The notes under the pieces were generated by a model. That model saw only the letters and a program-made list of their open reading frames with translations. It was not told the DNA's origin and did not search any database. A stretch of DNA of 64,000 nucleotides from an uncultured Clostridia bacterium (lineage in GTDB: Bacteria; Bacillota; Clostridia; Peptostreptococcales; Anaerovoracaceae), in assembly GCA_934271235.1 (NCBI GenBank), contig CAKQQT010000019.1:1-64000 (forward strand), read 5' to 3'. Below are positions 1 to 7,473 of the stretch, one piece after another (position 1 is the stretch's first letter; every line of letters starts with the position of its first letter). The position numbers and the translations under genes were made by a program.

Positions 1-125
1 TCATCTATATTGGCTTCGAGAAATAATTCCTGTTTGCCTTTGTGTTCGTGGATGCTGCCAACCATCTGAACAATTTCAGGTGTCAGCAACTTCGCAGGAC
101 TTGCAATATAATCAAAATCTCTCAT
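1..125 (-). CDS. Fic family protein, N-terminus only (cut by window edge)
   Basis: The first 41 codons of a gene that runs off the left edge. It starts MRDFDYIASPAKLLTPEIV and continues through QMVGSIHEHKGKQELF, the usual opening of one subgroup of Fic (adenylyltransferase-fold) proteins. The catalytic HxFx(D/E)GNGR loop would lie outside the window, so activity cannot be judged. The ATG at 123-125 follows a strong AAGGAGAT ribosome-binding site. Upstream there is a threefold iterated palindrome-like motif, listed separately, which suggests tight or autogenous control. The Fic assignment rests only on the N-terminal sequence. Confidence 0.68.
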   Translation of the reverse strand, partial: MRDFDYIASPAKLLTPEIVQMVGSIHEHKGKQELFLEANID

Positions 126-149
126 AGGAATCTCCTTCATTTCAGTTTT

Positions 150-204
150 ATCTCCATCATTTTATCATCAAATGATGGAGATTTCAACAGGTATGATGGA
201 GATA
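150..204 (-). promoter_or_regulatory. Three-copy operator-like motif upstream of the Fic gene
   Basis: The 11-mer ATCTCCATCAT occurs three times: at 150-160 in one orientation and at 172-182 and 193-203 as its reverse complement ATGATGGAGAT. The two same-facing copies are 21 bp apart, two helical turns, and the first two form an inverted pair. The array sits 25-80 bp upstream of the Fic start codon. This is a good candidate binding site for a dimeric repressor, perhaps the Fic protein itself or an antitoxin; that part is inference. Confidence 0.6.
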
Positions 205-378
205 GGCTCCCCACATCCACAGGAAACATACTTATTTTGGAAAAGTTTTTTGCAACATTTAACTCTTTTCCTCTCCAGAACAGTTTTGCGTCAATGAAAC
301 AATTGCTTGATTTCAATGCAGGATGTATGGTAAAATTTATTTATTAGGAACAAAAAGAAACTATGGAGAAGTTTTATC

Positions 379-708
379 ATGAACGAAAAAATAAAAGAAC
401 TTCCGGCCTGCCCGGTTGAAACAACGCTGAGCTTGATCGGAGACAAATGGAAGGTTTTGATTTTAAGAGATCTGATGCCCGGTACGAAACGCTTCGGCGA
501 GCTGAAAAAGTCGATCGGAAAGGTTTCCCAAAAGGTCTTGACCGCACAGCTGCGTGATATGGAAGCAAACGGACTTGTACACCGAGAAGTCTATGCGGAA
601 GTGCCGCCAAGAGTGGAATACTCCCTGACGGAACTTGGACAGAGCCTGCAGCCGATTCTCTATGCTATGCAGGTTTGGGGCGAAGATTACAAGAGTAAAA
701 ATCAATAG
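379..708 (+). CDS. HxlR family winged-helix transcriptional regulator
   Basis: A 109-residue single-domain regulator. It has the HxlR hallmarks: the early Cys in ELPACPVETTLSLIGDKWK, then LILRDLMPGTKRFGEL, the recognition region VSQKVLTAQLRDMEANGLV, and the wing ending PPRVEYSLTELG. Members often sense electrophiles, aldehydes or redox stress through that N-terminal Cys. It converges on the flavin/ferredoxin operon ending at 808, which is a plausible target because this family commonly controls nitroreductases and quinone reductases. The start ATG is the first in frame, in an A-rich leader with a weak ribosome-binding site. Family call is firm; the target is inferred. Confidence 0.88.
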   Translation: MNEKIKELPACPVETTLSLIGDKWKVLILRDLMPGTKRFGELKKSIGKVSQKVLTAQLRDMEANGLVHREVYAEVPPRVEYSLTELGQSLQPILYAMQVWGEDYKSKNQ

Positions 709-731
709 TAAGGTGCTTGCACCACGACAAA

Positions 732-783
732 GAAGGAGCTGCTTGCATTAACGTGGAAAACCGTTAATGCGCAGCCCCTTTTA
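732..783. terminator. Bidirectional terminator between converging operons
   Basis: A hairpin with arms GCATTAACG and CGTTAATGC extended by GGAGCTGC/GCAGCCCC around an 8-nt loop, followed on the plus strand by CCCCTTTT and on the minus strand by a short T run. It lies between the HxlR stop and the ferredoxin-like gene stop, so it can serve both. Confidence 0.75.
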
Positions 784-807
784 CATTGCCAAAACTCGGC
801 AGCGTCT

Positions 808-1260
808 CTACTTTCCAAAGAAACTCCTTGGTATAATCGCCTGCTGCGGACAGACCTCCACGCAGCGACCGCAGTGCAGGTATCGATGCGGGTCAATGAC
901 AGCCGGTACCCGATCCGTTGTAATGCAGCGCTGCGGACAAGCATCCAGACACAAACCGCAGCCGATACAGCCATTTCCGATCACATAACCGCCTTGTGCT
1001 GCCCGGCTGTTGCTGCTTCCGATGTGAATGCTGCCCCTGACTACATGCGCCGGTTCGCTGATATCAAAGAATTCGCCTTCCGCCTCATAGAGCTGAAACA
1101 CGTCCAGGGCATCCCTGGTTTCACCCGGATAAATACTTTGCATGTAAACATTCTTTTCAAAGATTTCGTCTAATCTCTGTTTGCCGATATTACGGATTTT
1201 GCCGCGCAGGGAAATCGACCTTTTATCCTTGACCGCAGATAGTGCCAGATAGTTCTTCAT
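808..1260 (-). CDS. Short FMN-barrel/4Fe-4S ferredoxin-type protein
   Basis: A 150-residue protein. Residues 1 to about 80 look like the second half of a split-barrel pyridoxamine-5-phosphate-oxidase-like domain (SISLRGKIRNIG, IYPGETRDALDVFQLYE). Residues about 92-145 hold two 4Fe-4S motifs, CIGCGLCLDACP and CGRCVEVCP. Relatives are usually about 200 residues with a full barrel, so this one lacks roughly the first 60-70 residues. An in-frame stop lies just upstream and the ATG has its own GAGG site, so the short form looks genuinely translated. It is the last gene of the flavin operon. It may pass electrons to or from the FMN proteins made upstream; its partner is unknown. Confidence 0.72.
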   Translation of the reverse strand: MKNYLALSAVKDKRSISLRGKIRNIGKQRLDEIFEKNVYMQSIYPGETRDALDVFQLYEAEGEFFDISEPAHVVRGSIHIGSSNSRAAQGGYVIGNGCIGCGLCLDACPQRCITTDRVPAVIDPHRYLHCGRCVEVCPQQAIIPRSFFGK

Positions 1261-1365
1261 TTGATCTGCCTCACAATTTTTTACTGTTGTCCTGCTTCTG
1301 TAGTGTGTCCCCGTACAAGTTCCTGCACGCCTGACACGAAACTGATTTCACTTCTGATTTTGTTA

Positions 1366-1995
1366 TCACTTGTCAAGTAGTGGCCCAAAGTTTCCGTCCA
1401 CAGGGACAAATTCGTTCATCCATACCGTGTGGGAAAGCGGATAGCGTTTACCGCTCATCTTCGGATTCGGTATGAAATCATCTGCCGGATAGCCAATATA
1501 GATCATATTGTTTGGCTCCCAGTTGTCGGGCAAGTTTAATAGCTGACGCGCTTTTTGTTTATCAAAATAGCTGATCCATACGGTTCCCAATCCGATGCTG
1601 GCTGCTTCCAGCATCATGTGCGTGGAAACAATGGTTGCGTCGGTCGATCCACTGGATTCTCCACTCTCCGGATGCTTCCAGCAGGCATCCTTATCATAGC
1701 AGACAAACAGTACCAACGGTGCGCCGTAGTAATAGATGCATTGATTATGCTCTTTATCATCGCAGGAACTGTCCAGCTCTGCATACTTCGGGTTATAGTT
1801 AAACGTGCAGAACTCACGCACCTTTTCCAGACTTTCTCTGGTATTCAGCACGAGAATCCGCTGCGGCTGTGCGTTGACTGCTGTCGGGGCGAAACGGCCG
1901 GCTTCTAAAATTTTATCCAGCTTTTCCTGTTCCACCGGCATCGGTGCAAACTGCCGAGTCGTCACACGACGTTTGGAAATGTCAATAAAGTCCAT
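1366..1995 (-). CDS. Nitroreductase family FMN oxidoreductase
   Basis: A 209-residue protein with the nitroreductase fold: the N-terminal FMN phosphate-binding stretch KRRVTTRQF (about residues 8-16), RFAPTAVNAQPQRILV, the substrate/FMN region STHMMLEAASIGLGTVWIS, and a C-terminal GYPADD strand. Such enzymes use NAD(P)H and FMN to reduce nitro-compounds, quinones or flavins. It starts 1 bp after the stop of the ECF riboflavin-type transporter gene, so the two are translationally coupled. Uptake of flavin next to flavoenzymes makes a coherent operon. The natural substrate cannot be read from the sequence. Confidence 0.9.
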   Translation of the reverse strand: MDFIDISKRRVTTRQFAPMPVEQEKLDKILEAGRFAPTAVNAQPQRILVLNTRESLEKVREFCTFNYNPKYAELDSSCDDKEHNQCIYYYGAPLVLFVCYDKDACWKHPESGESSGSTDATIVSTHMMLEAASIGLGTVWISYFDKQKARQLLNLPDNWEPNNMIYIGYPADDFIPNPKMSGKRYPLSHTVWMNEFVPVDGNFGPLLDK

Positions 1996-1996
1996 C

Positions 1997-2611
1997 TTAC
2001 TTGCCTCCTTTTAAAATGTAAGAAATCTTTTTATAAGTCAACATGGTAATGACGCTGATCGCCAGCCCTTTCAAAATATTGAAAGGCAAGATGTTATACA
2101 GCACAATATCCAGTTTCGTATGGATAAACGGCAAAATCTCTCCAAAGGATGCGATGAGCTGCTGCAAAGGCATGAAGCTTTCAAACAACGGCAGGAGCAG
2201 ATAGTAATTCGTCAGTGCCGCCGCAAGTCCCGTAACCAGACTTGCTGTGATGCAGGCAATCCATGCAGTGCGCTTCGTTTTATGGCATTGATAGATCAGC
2301 CCCGCAGTCGCTGCATAGGACGCACCCATCAGGAAGTTGGCCAGCTCTCCGACCCCTCCGGTCGAGGAAGAAAGCAGCTGCAAAAGATTTTTTGCAAGCT
2401 CGATCATTATGCCGCAGCCCGGTCCGATCGCAAACGCACCGATCATTGCCGGAAGATCGGAAACATCCATCTTGGCGAAGGCCGGAGACAGCGGAACCGG
2501 CATCTCAAAGAATGCCAGCAAATAAGCCATTGCACTGAGCAGTGCAGTTACAGTTAAAGTACGTACTGCATCGGCAGAAGTGCTCCTGCCGATGCTCATT
2601 GTTTGCTTCAT
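1997..2611 (-). CDS. ECF transporter S component, riboflavin (RibU) type
   Basis: A 204-residue integral membrane protein with about six hydrophobic segments. It carries the S-component pattern LTVTALLSAMAYLLAFFE near the N-terminus, PLSPAFAKMDVSDLPAMIGA and the conserved Lys-Asn in ELAKNLLQLL typical of RibU. S components bind a vitamin and deliver it through the shared EcfT-EcfA energising module, which is not encoded here. Its place between an FMN-binding protein gene and a nitroreductase gene supports flavin as substrate. No FMN riboswitch was seen upstream of the operon, so control is more likely transcriptional. Confidence 0.82.
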   Translation of the reverse strand: MKQTMSIGRSTSADAVRTLTVTALLSAMAYLLAFFEMPVPLSPAFAKMDVSDLPAMIGAFAIGPGCGIMIELAKNLLQLLSSSTGGVGELANFLMGASYAATAGLIYQCHKTKRTAWIACITASLVTGLAAALTNYYLLLPLFESFMPLQQLIASFGEILPFIHTKLDIVLYNILPFNILKGLAISVITMLTYKKISYILKGGK

Positions 2612-2626
2612 TTTATCTCCTCATCC

Positions 2627-3022
2627 TTAAAATTCATATGGCGGATTGCCGGAAAAGTCGGCGATCAGGCCATGTGCGTTCTCCAGATAAAAGACTTCGA
2701 AGATCGGATTGTCCGCAGTTTCGTACTGTCCTTTGACGATTGGATTTTGCAGGCAGATCTCCTTTATTTCCCTATTGTTTTCAAAGACTGCCTTGCCGTG
2801 CAGACGAATCCACGCAAACTCCGGGCTGGAAACGGAGATCTCGATTTCCGGGTTCTCCTGCATGTCTTTGTATACGTCCTTGGTGTTGTTGGTGCAGAAC
2901 CAAAGCTTGCCGTCCTTTTCGCAAGCGAACATGAACGGGCGGCATTTTGCCTTGCCGTCACGACCGACGGTTGCCAGATACTGTACCGGATTTGCCTGTA
3001 AAAATGCTGCTACTTTTTTCAT
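2627..3022 (-). CDS. Pyridoxamine-5-phosphate-oxidase-like FMN-binding protein
   Basis: A 131-residue split-barrel flavin protein. Visible are the opening FLQANPVQYLATVGRDGK, the strand CRPFMFACEKDGKLWFCT, TKDVYKDMQENPEIEIS and WIRLHGKAVFE, and a family-typical C-terminus with EVFYLE. The start is set at the ATG 3020-3022, placed 7 nt after GGAGGT; an earlier ATG overlaps that ribosome-binding site. It is the first gene of the flavin operon and its sequence complements the half-barrel of the ferredoxin-type protein at the operon end. Likely an FMN-dependent reductase or flavin-binding protein of unknown substrate. Confidence 0.87.
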   Translation of the reverse strand: MKKVAAFLQANPVQYLATVGRDGKAKCRPFMFACEKDGKLWFCTNNTKDVYKDMQENPEIEISVSSPEFAWIRLHGKAVFENNREIKEICLQNPIVKGQYETADNPIFEVFYLENAHGLIADFSGNPPYEF

Positions 3023-3130
3023 TTTGTGTACCTCCATTGTTGCCTTCCGTTGACAAAGGCATCTTTTTCGTATGATTTTGTATGATGATGTTGCGTGGGA
3101 AAACCCTTGTGTTCTCCCTTCGATGGTTCT

Positions 3131-3159
3131 ATCATAAGTCTAAAAGTATCTAATGTAAA
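3131..3159 (-). promoter_or_regulatory. Promoter of the flavin operon
   Basis: On the minus strand TTTACA (3154-3159) and TATGAT (3131-3136) are separated by 17 bp, about 110 bp upstream of the first start codon. The spacer holds the imperfect direct repeat AGATACTT/AGACTTAT, a possible regulator site. Confidence 0.55.
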
Positions 3160-3186
3160 GTAAGCACAATAATGTGATGTAGTAAC

Positions 3187-3220
3187 AAAAAAGTAACCAT
3201 TGGATAGTTACAACGGTTAC
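3187..3220 (-). terminator. Rho-independent terminator of the GNAT-YoaP gene
   Basis: Read on the minus strand: a 10-bp stem GTAACCGTTG / CAATGGTTAC (one G-U pair) with an 8-nt loop and then six T. It lies 20 bp past the stop at 3241. Confidence 0.85.
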
Positions 3221-3240
3221 CGGTTAAACTTTTTTATCTT

Positions 3241-4002
3241 TTATTCTGTGATCTTGTACCCGGCATCGCCTGCCAGTTTCAAAAATTTCTTATCGGACTG
3301 GATGCCCTGTGTCACGAATTTTCCATTGTGGAACAACGCATAGGTAGTTACCGGAGACGGCAGATCCTGCGCGGTCTCTCGGTCTGTGATATGCACGGTT
3401 TTCAGCGGGATGCCGTGCGCCTTTGCAGTCTCCGCCACGCGCGGTACCCAGTAACAGGTAAACGGGCACTGGTCCGTATAGTAGATGACAAAGCCGTCCT
3501 CCGCGATCTGCGGATGCTTGGCGCATGGTTTGAACTGCGGCGGCTGTGCCCCGGCTTCCAGCGGCAAGTACATGAGCGTGATGCCGGTATCCGTGGTATC
3601 TGCAAGCGCAAAGCCTTTATGGACCAGATATTTCGGGTCGGCAAGAAATTCCCGCTTGCGTCCCTGCGCGCAGAGGATACAAAGCCCCTTTCGTCCCTGC
3701 GCCTTTGCATCCCGCATGCACGCGTCCAGCAGATCGTTGGAATAGCCGTGTCCTTTCATAGCGCCCGCGATCCACAGACAGTTGATATACAGATAGCCGT
3801 CCGCCAGGATCGGCACCCAGGCGTTCTCCGCCGGAATGTATTCGATAAAGCACTTGCCTCGTTCTTCGCTGCGGTAAAAAACCAGTCCCTCATCAAAACG
3901 CGCCTTGAGCCATTCTTTCTTTGCAAGACTCTGCTTTCCGGACATGGCGCAGCAAATGTGTTCTTGATCGATATTTTCCCTTGTGATCCGGATATATTTC
4001 AT
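3241..4002 (-). CDS. GNAT acetyltransferase fused to a YoaP domain
   Basis: A 253-residue protein. Residues about 1-150 form a GNAT fold with the acetyl-CoA loop region WIAGAMKGHGYSNDLLDAC followed by KGLCILCAQGRKREFL. Residues about 170-250 match the thioredoxin-like YoaP C-terminal domain, with YYTDQCPFTCYWVPRV giving a CPFTC motif and a terminal segment KKFLKLAGDAGYKI. Family members are about this length. The acetyl acceptor is unknown; the CxxxC in the second domain may bind or transfer thiols. It is followed at once by a terminator and preceded, 14 bp away, by the ATPase gene, so the two may be co-transcribed. Confidence 0.85.
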   Translation of the reverse strand: MKYIRITRENIDQEHICCAMSGKQSLAKKEWLKARFDEGLVFYRSEERGKCFIEYIPAENAWVPILADGYLYINCLWIAGAMKGHGYSNDLLDACMRDAKAQGRKGLCILCAQGRKREFLADPKYLVHKGFALADTTDTGITLMYLPLEAGAQPPQFKPCAKHPQIAEDGFVIYYTDQCPFTCYWVPRVAETAKAHGIPLKTVHITDRETAQDLPSPVTTYALFHNGKFVTQGIQSDKKFLKLAGDAGYKITE

Positions 4003-4016
4003 TCGCTTTCTCCTTA

Positions 4017-5237
4017 TTATTTTCCCAACAGCCAGTCCGGCAGATATTTGACCTGAATGCCGTCATAGTTTCCGGGCGTGAGCCGGTCGCCGGTCAGGAC
4101 GATCTTCTCATAGTTATCCCGGATGCTCCGCAGCGGCCTCATCTCCCGTTCAAAGGTCTCTTGTGCTGTCATATCCGCCGTAACCTGAAAATAGGTGTAC
4201 GCCCCTTGCTTTTCAGCGACAAAGTCCACTTCTGTGCTTCCGACCTTGCCGATCATGACAAGGTATCCGCGCCGCAGAAGTTCAAAGTATACAATATTTT
4301 CCCAAGAAAATCCGAGGTCGTACTGTCTGCGCGGCAAAATATGATTTCGCAGGCCGAGGTCTACGATATACATCTTTCGGTTTGCTTTGAGCAGCTGCTT
4401 GCCCACAATATCGAACCGTTCTGCAGGATAAAAGAGAAACGATTCAGTCAATGCCTCTACATAGTCGCTGACGGTGTTTGGCGAGATTTTCCTGCCGTTT
4501 GAACTCAGATAATCTGTGATACTCCGTATGGATACGGGATTCCCAGCAACACTGGCCAGATACTTTGCGATCGTCTTGAGCAGCAGGATGTCGGTGATTT
4601 TCCGTTGATTTGAACCGCTTTCTTTCCGAGCCTGCCGGTCTTCAATATCCTTGACGATCACTGTGTTGTAAATTCCCTCTAAATAGGTATCTACCTTTTC
4701 CGGTGTACGATCCATAACCGCGATATACGGCAATCCGCCATCCCGCATATACTCCGATAATCCCTGCTCTTTCTCGCTTCCGGTGATTTCCAAAAATTCA
4801 TGAAAAGAAAGCGGCAGCATTTTGATTTCCACATATCGGCCTGTCAGCAGCGTTGCAAGGCCGCCGGAAAGCATGTAAGCATTCGAACCGGTCATATAAA
4901 TGTCCACCTGCGGTTTTACATACAGGCTGTCCACGACCCTCTCAAAAGACGGAACTTTTTGGATCTCATCTAGGAAAATATATGTCATTTTTCCCTCACA
5001 CAGGCGCTCTTTGAGATAAGCATACAGCTTTTTATAGTCTTGCAGCTCTTCATATTCAAGCTCTTCAAAGTTGACAGAAAGGATCTGTTCGTCGGAGACC
5101 CCATGCGCCCGCAGCCATTCCTGGTACTGCAAAAGCAAAGTGGACTTTCCGCATCTGCGGATACCGGTAACAACCTTGATGACCTGTTCATCCTTCCATT
5201 GTGTCATGCGTTCCAAATATTCCTTCCGTTCAACCAC
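4017..5237 (-). CDS. AAA-type ATPase with DUF4143 C-terminal domain
   Basis: About 406 residues. Walker A is GIRRCGKST near residue 25, Walker B is TYIFLDEIQ near 90, and sensor-type TGSNAYMLS follows. The C-terminal half has the DUF4143 pattern with VDFVAEKQGAYTYFQVT, a nuclease-like core. This large family is frequent in anaerobic bacteria and its role is unknown. A GTG at 5235-5237, 8 nt after AGGAGG, is preferred to the GTG that overlaps the ribosome-binding site. A good TTGACT-17-TATAAT promoter lies upstream. Two more relatives, one decayed, occur in this window. Confidence 0.88.
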   Translation of the reverse strand: MVERKEYLERMTQWKDEQVIKVVTGIRRCGKSTLLLQYQEWLRAHGVSDEQILSVNFEELEYEELQDYKKLYAYLKERLCEGKMTYIFLDEIQKVPSFERVVDSLYVKPQVDIYMTGSNAYMLSGGLATLLTGRYVEIKMLPLSFHEFLEITGSEKEQGLSEYMRDGGLPYIAVMDRTPEKVDTYLEGIYNTVIVKDIEDRQARKESGSNQRKITDILLLKTIAKYLASVAGNPVSIRSITDYLSSNGRKISPNTVSDYVEALTESFLFYPAERFDIVGKQLLKANRKMYIVDLGLRNHILPRRQYDLGFSWENIVYFELLRRGYLVMIGKVGSTEVDFVAEKQGAYTYFQVTADMTAQETFEREMRPLRSIRDNYEKIVLTGDRLTPGNYDGIQVKYLPDWLLGK

Positions 5238-5266
5238 GCTGATCACCTCCTGTTCTTAATATTCCC

Positions 5267-5295
5267 ATTATAGGACATTCTATGAAAAAAGTCAA
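5267..5295 (-). promoter_or_regulatory. Promoter of the DUF4143 ATPase gene
   Basis: Minus-strand TTGACT (5290-5295) and TATAAT (5267-5272) with a 17-bp spacer. The -35 hexamer is built into the descending arm of the upstream terminator hairpin. Confidence 0.72.
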
Positions 5296-5325
5296 TTTAT
5301 GTTCCCATTTCGGAATATAAATTGA
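5285..5325 (-). terminator. Terminator of the AbrB-glycosyltransferase operon
   Basis: A 15-bp inverted repeat (5291-5305 with 5312-5325, one mismatch, core GTCAATTTAT) around a 6-nt loop, followed on the minus strand by six T. It directly follows the glycosyltransferase stop and overlaps the next promoter. Confidence 0.8.
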
Positions 5326-5343
5326 CTTTTAATATCAATCGTT

Positions 5344-6525
5344 CTATTTTGGGAGCACATGCGGCGCATTCTCGATAAAGTCTGCCGCTTCCGCCGCGCC
5401 GCCGCAGCTTCGAAAGTCATCAGCGCAGTCCTGCGCGGCTTTTGCGTAAGCCGGCATGCTGAGAATTTCTCCGACTGCCGCCCGAATGCCGGTTGCTGTG
5501 TCGTCCTGCAGCTCCAGCCCGGCGCCGATCTCGCGGACGCGCCTTGCGACCGCCCGCTGTTCATTGGTCTGTGGATACAGCACCATCGGCGTCGCCATAT
5601 ACAGGCTCTCCGAAACACTGTTCATCCCACAGTGCGTGAGGAAAACATCTGCCCGCGCAAGCACTTCCGGCTGATCGACAGACGCATACACCCGCACATG
5701 CTCCGGCAGCATGCCGAAACCCTCAGGATCGACAGATTTGCCGCAGGAGATGATCACGTCCACCGGTTCCTCTCGCAGCGCATCGATACAGGTATGATAA
5801 AAATCCGGACGCTCATTGATGACTGTGCCCAGCGCAATGTACACCAGCGGCCGTTCGTGTTTCTTATCCGGTATCGTTTTGCAGAAGATCGACGGCCCGA
5901 CGAACGCGTAATGCGCGGAAAAGCTCTCCGCACAGGGCTGAAACTTCCGCGAGGTGTAAACCACGGAGTCGGTATCGTTGTCGCTCTGCACCAGCGCAAG
6001 CACGCTCTTGTCCGGATAATCGTAAGGCTTCAGCTTGTTCAGTTCCCGCTTAATCTTTGGCAGACCCAGCATGAGACCGGCGATCTCCCGCGGACTGTTT
6101 TTCATATACTGCGAAGACTGCTTGTTAAAGGCAAAGGTACTCGTCGATACGACTAACGGGACGTTGTGCTTCCATGCGTTCAGCTTGCCCCAGAAGCAGA
6201 CGGAATCTGTGTAGACCACATCCGGCCGGAAGTCCTCAAACTCCGCATGCAGGAAATCGTTCATCGCGAGGGTGATGCGGATGTCCTGGATCGACATTTC
6301 GGTTGTCGACACGTTTTTGAGCTTTTGTTCTTCTGCAGCCTGCAGTTTCGGCAGATACGCATCGCAGGAAACATAGACTGCGCCGGTTTTTTCGATTTTT
6401 TCCCGAAAATCCTCGAAAGAATAAAACCGCACTTCATCGCCCCGGCGGACAAGCTCCTCCGCGACCGGGAGCATCGGATTGGTGTGCCCATGGGCAGGAA
6501 TGCAGAATACAGCGATCTTTTTCAT
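5344..6525 (-). CDS. MGT-type (GT1, GT-B fold) glycosyltransferase
   Basis: 393 residues with the two-lobed GT-B plan of macrolide/glucuronosyl-type transferases. The N-terminal acceptor lobe begins KKIAVFCIPAHGHTNPMLPV, and the C-terminal donor lobe has YIALGTVINERP and the signature HCGMNSVSESLYMATPMV near residue 300, followed by PQTNEQ. These enzymes move a sugar from UDP-sugar to small hydrophobic acceptors such as macrolides or terpenoids, often as self-protection. It follows an AbrB-type gene with 3 bp between stop and start, so the pair is one operon. The acceptor is unknown. Confidence 0.87.
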   Translation of the reverse strand: MKKIAVFCIPAHGHTNPMLPVAEELVRRGDEVRFYSFEDFREKIEKTGAVYVSCDAYLPKLQAAEEQKLKNVSTTEMSIQDIRITLAMNDFLHAEFEDFRPDVVYTDSVCFWGKLNAWKHNVPLVVSTSTFAFNKQSSQYMKNSPREIAGLMLGLPKIKRELNKLKPYDYPDKSVLALVQSDNDTDSVVYTSRKFQPCAESFSAHYAFVGPSIFCKTIPDKKHERPLVYIALGTVINERPDFYHTCIDALREEPVDVIISCGKSVDPEGFGMLPEHVRVYASVDQPEVLARADVFLTHCGMNSVSESLYMATPMVLYPQTNEQRAVARRVREIGAGLELQDDTATGIRAAVGEILSMPAYAKAAQDCADDFRSCGGAAEAADFIENAPHVLPK

Positions 6526-6528
6526 CCC

Positions 6529-6753
6529 TCAGTCCTCCGTTTTCTCAGTGTCCTGCTCCGCAAACGCAGCCTGAAACAGCTCCGCAAAAGCACCTTTCGG
6601 TGGTATTGCGATCCCCCGCGCTTCATCGCCGAGCAAAAGCAGCGTATCGCCCGGTTTGATACCGAAGATGTCTCTCGCCTGCTTGGGGATCACGATCTGT
6701 CCCTTTTCGCCGACCGTTGCCGTCCATGCGTATTTTCCTTTTGGTGCGTTCAT
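6529..6753 (-). CDS. AbrB/MazE/SpoVT-like DNA-binding protein
   Basis: A 74-residue swapped-hairpin AbrB domain: ATVGEKGQIVIPKQARD, then IFGIKPGDTLLLLGDE. The ATG at 6753 is chosen because AGAAGG lies 6 nt upstream; an ATG 24 bp earlier has no such site. The upstream promoter carries an inverted repeat over the -10 box, consistent with self-repression. This regulator-plus-MGT pairing recurs in clostridial genomes as far as I recall, which would make it the switch for the glycosyltransferase. Confidence 0.88.
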   Translation of the reverse strand: MNAPKGKYAWTATVGEKGQIVIPKQARDIFGIKPGDTLLLLGDEARGIAIPPKGAFAELFQAAFAEQDTEKTED

Positions 6754-6813
6754 CGTGTTACCTTCTTTCTCATTCACTGTGTCGCTGCATCGCTAGCAGC
6801 GCAAGTATGATTT

Positions 6814-6851
6814 GTATAACTAATTATACCTCTTGCGGATCCATCTGTCAA
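6814..6851 (-). promoter_or_regulatory. Promoter and operator of the AbrB-MGT operon
   Basis: On the minus strand TTGACA (6846-6851), a 17-bp spacer and TATAAT (6823-6828), all consensus. The palindrome GTATAACTAATTATAC (6814-6829) covers the -10 box, as expected for a repressor site. Confidence 0.75.
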
Positions 6852-6874
6852 TTCGGTCAGCGGTCTGTTAAAAT

Positions 6875-7445
6875 TCAGCGGATAAAATGTGTCGCGACGC
6901 GTTCTTCTGCGTCCGGCAGCCCGCCTACCAAAAGATATTTGCGGAAATAGTCCATCATTTTAGGATGCATCGCTTCTGAGAGTGCCTCCATACGCTCGAA
7001 TTTTTTTCGCATGGCCGATATGGTCATTTCGTTCATTCCATTCGCGTAAAGAAATTCCTCAAAGTCCAATGGAAACATTCGTATCTTGCGAATGCTTCCC
7101 ATCGGAATCGATGTGGTCTGTGACAGCGTCACATCCAGCAAGGAACCACTTACAATGTAAGTGTAGCGATCATCTTTGTCCAGAAACTTCAATAAGGTCA
7201 GCAGATGTGGATAGGCTTGAATTTCATCCAAAAAAATGAGCATATTCTCTTTTTGCTTCATACGATCCCCTGCCAGCATACTGACTTGCAAGTAAAAGTC
7301 CTCCACGGTTTTCGTTTCAGCAAACAGACGATCGCCAAGAGAATCTTCTATACATGTTAATTTCAATAAAATTTTCAAACATATTTTTCCCAACATGGCG
7401 AATGATATAAGTTTTTTCCGACAACTGTTCGCCAGATCATCCTCG
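6875..7445 (-). pseudogene. Decayed DUF4143-type ATPase
   Basis: Only the middle of an AAA/DUF4143 protein survives. The intact-looking part has Walker B (MLIFLDEIQ), the sensor SGSLLDV and KYLLVGGLPDA, then stops early at 6875 without the C-terminal nuclease-like domain. Upstream the reading switches frame: TYIIRHVGKNMFENFIEINM is in one frame and EDSLGDRLFAETK in another, so there is a frameshift near 7340. The expected Walker A (GxRQVGKT) is reduced to GEQLSEKT around 7430. No start codon or ribosome-binding site precedes it. A dead copy of the ATPase family seen at 4017 and 44629. Confidence 0.83.
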
Positions 7446-7473
7446 AACAGTTGCTTTTGAAATTTATTTAGCC

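Noticed and set aside
3023..3186. FMN riboswitch upstream of the flavin operon
   Set aside because: None of the conserved RFN-element blocks is seen on the minus strand; a plain promoter is present.
5359..6156. Long plus-strand ORF across the glycosyltransferase gene
   Set aside because: Arginine/histidine-rich composition with no family motifs, opposite a well-conserved gene; a shadow of GC-rich coding.
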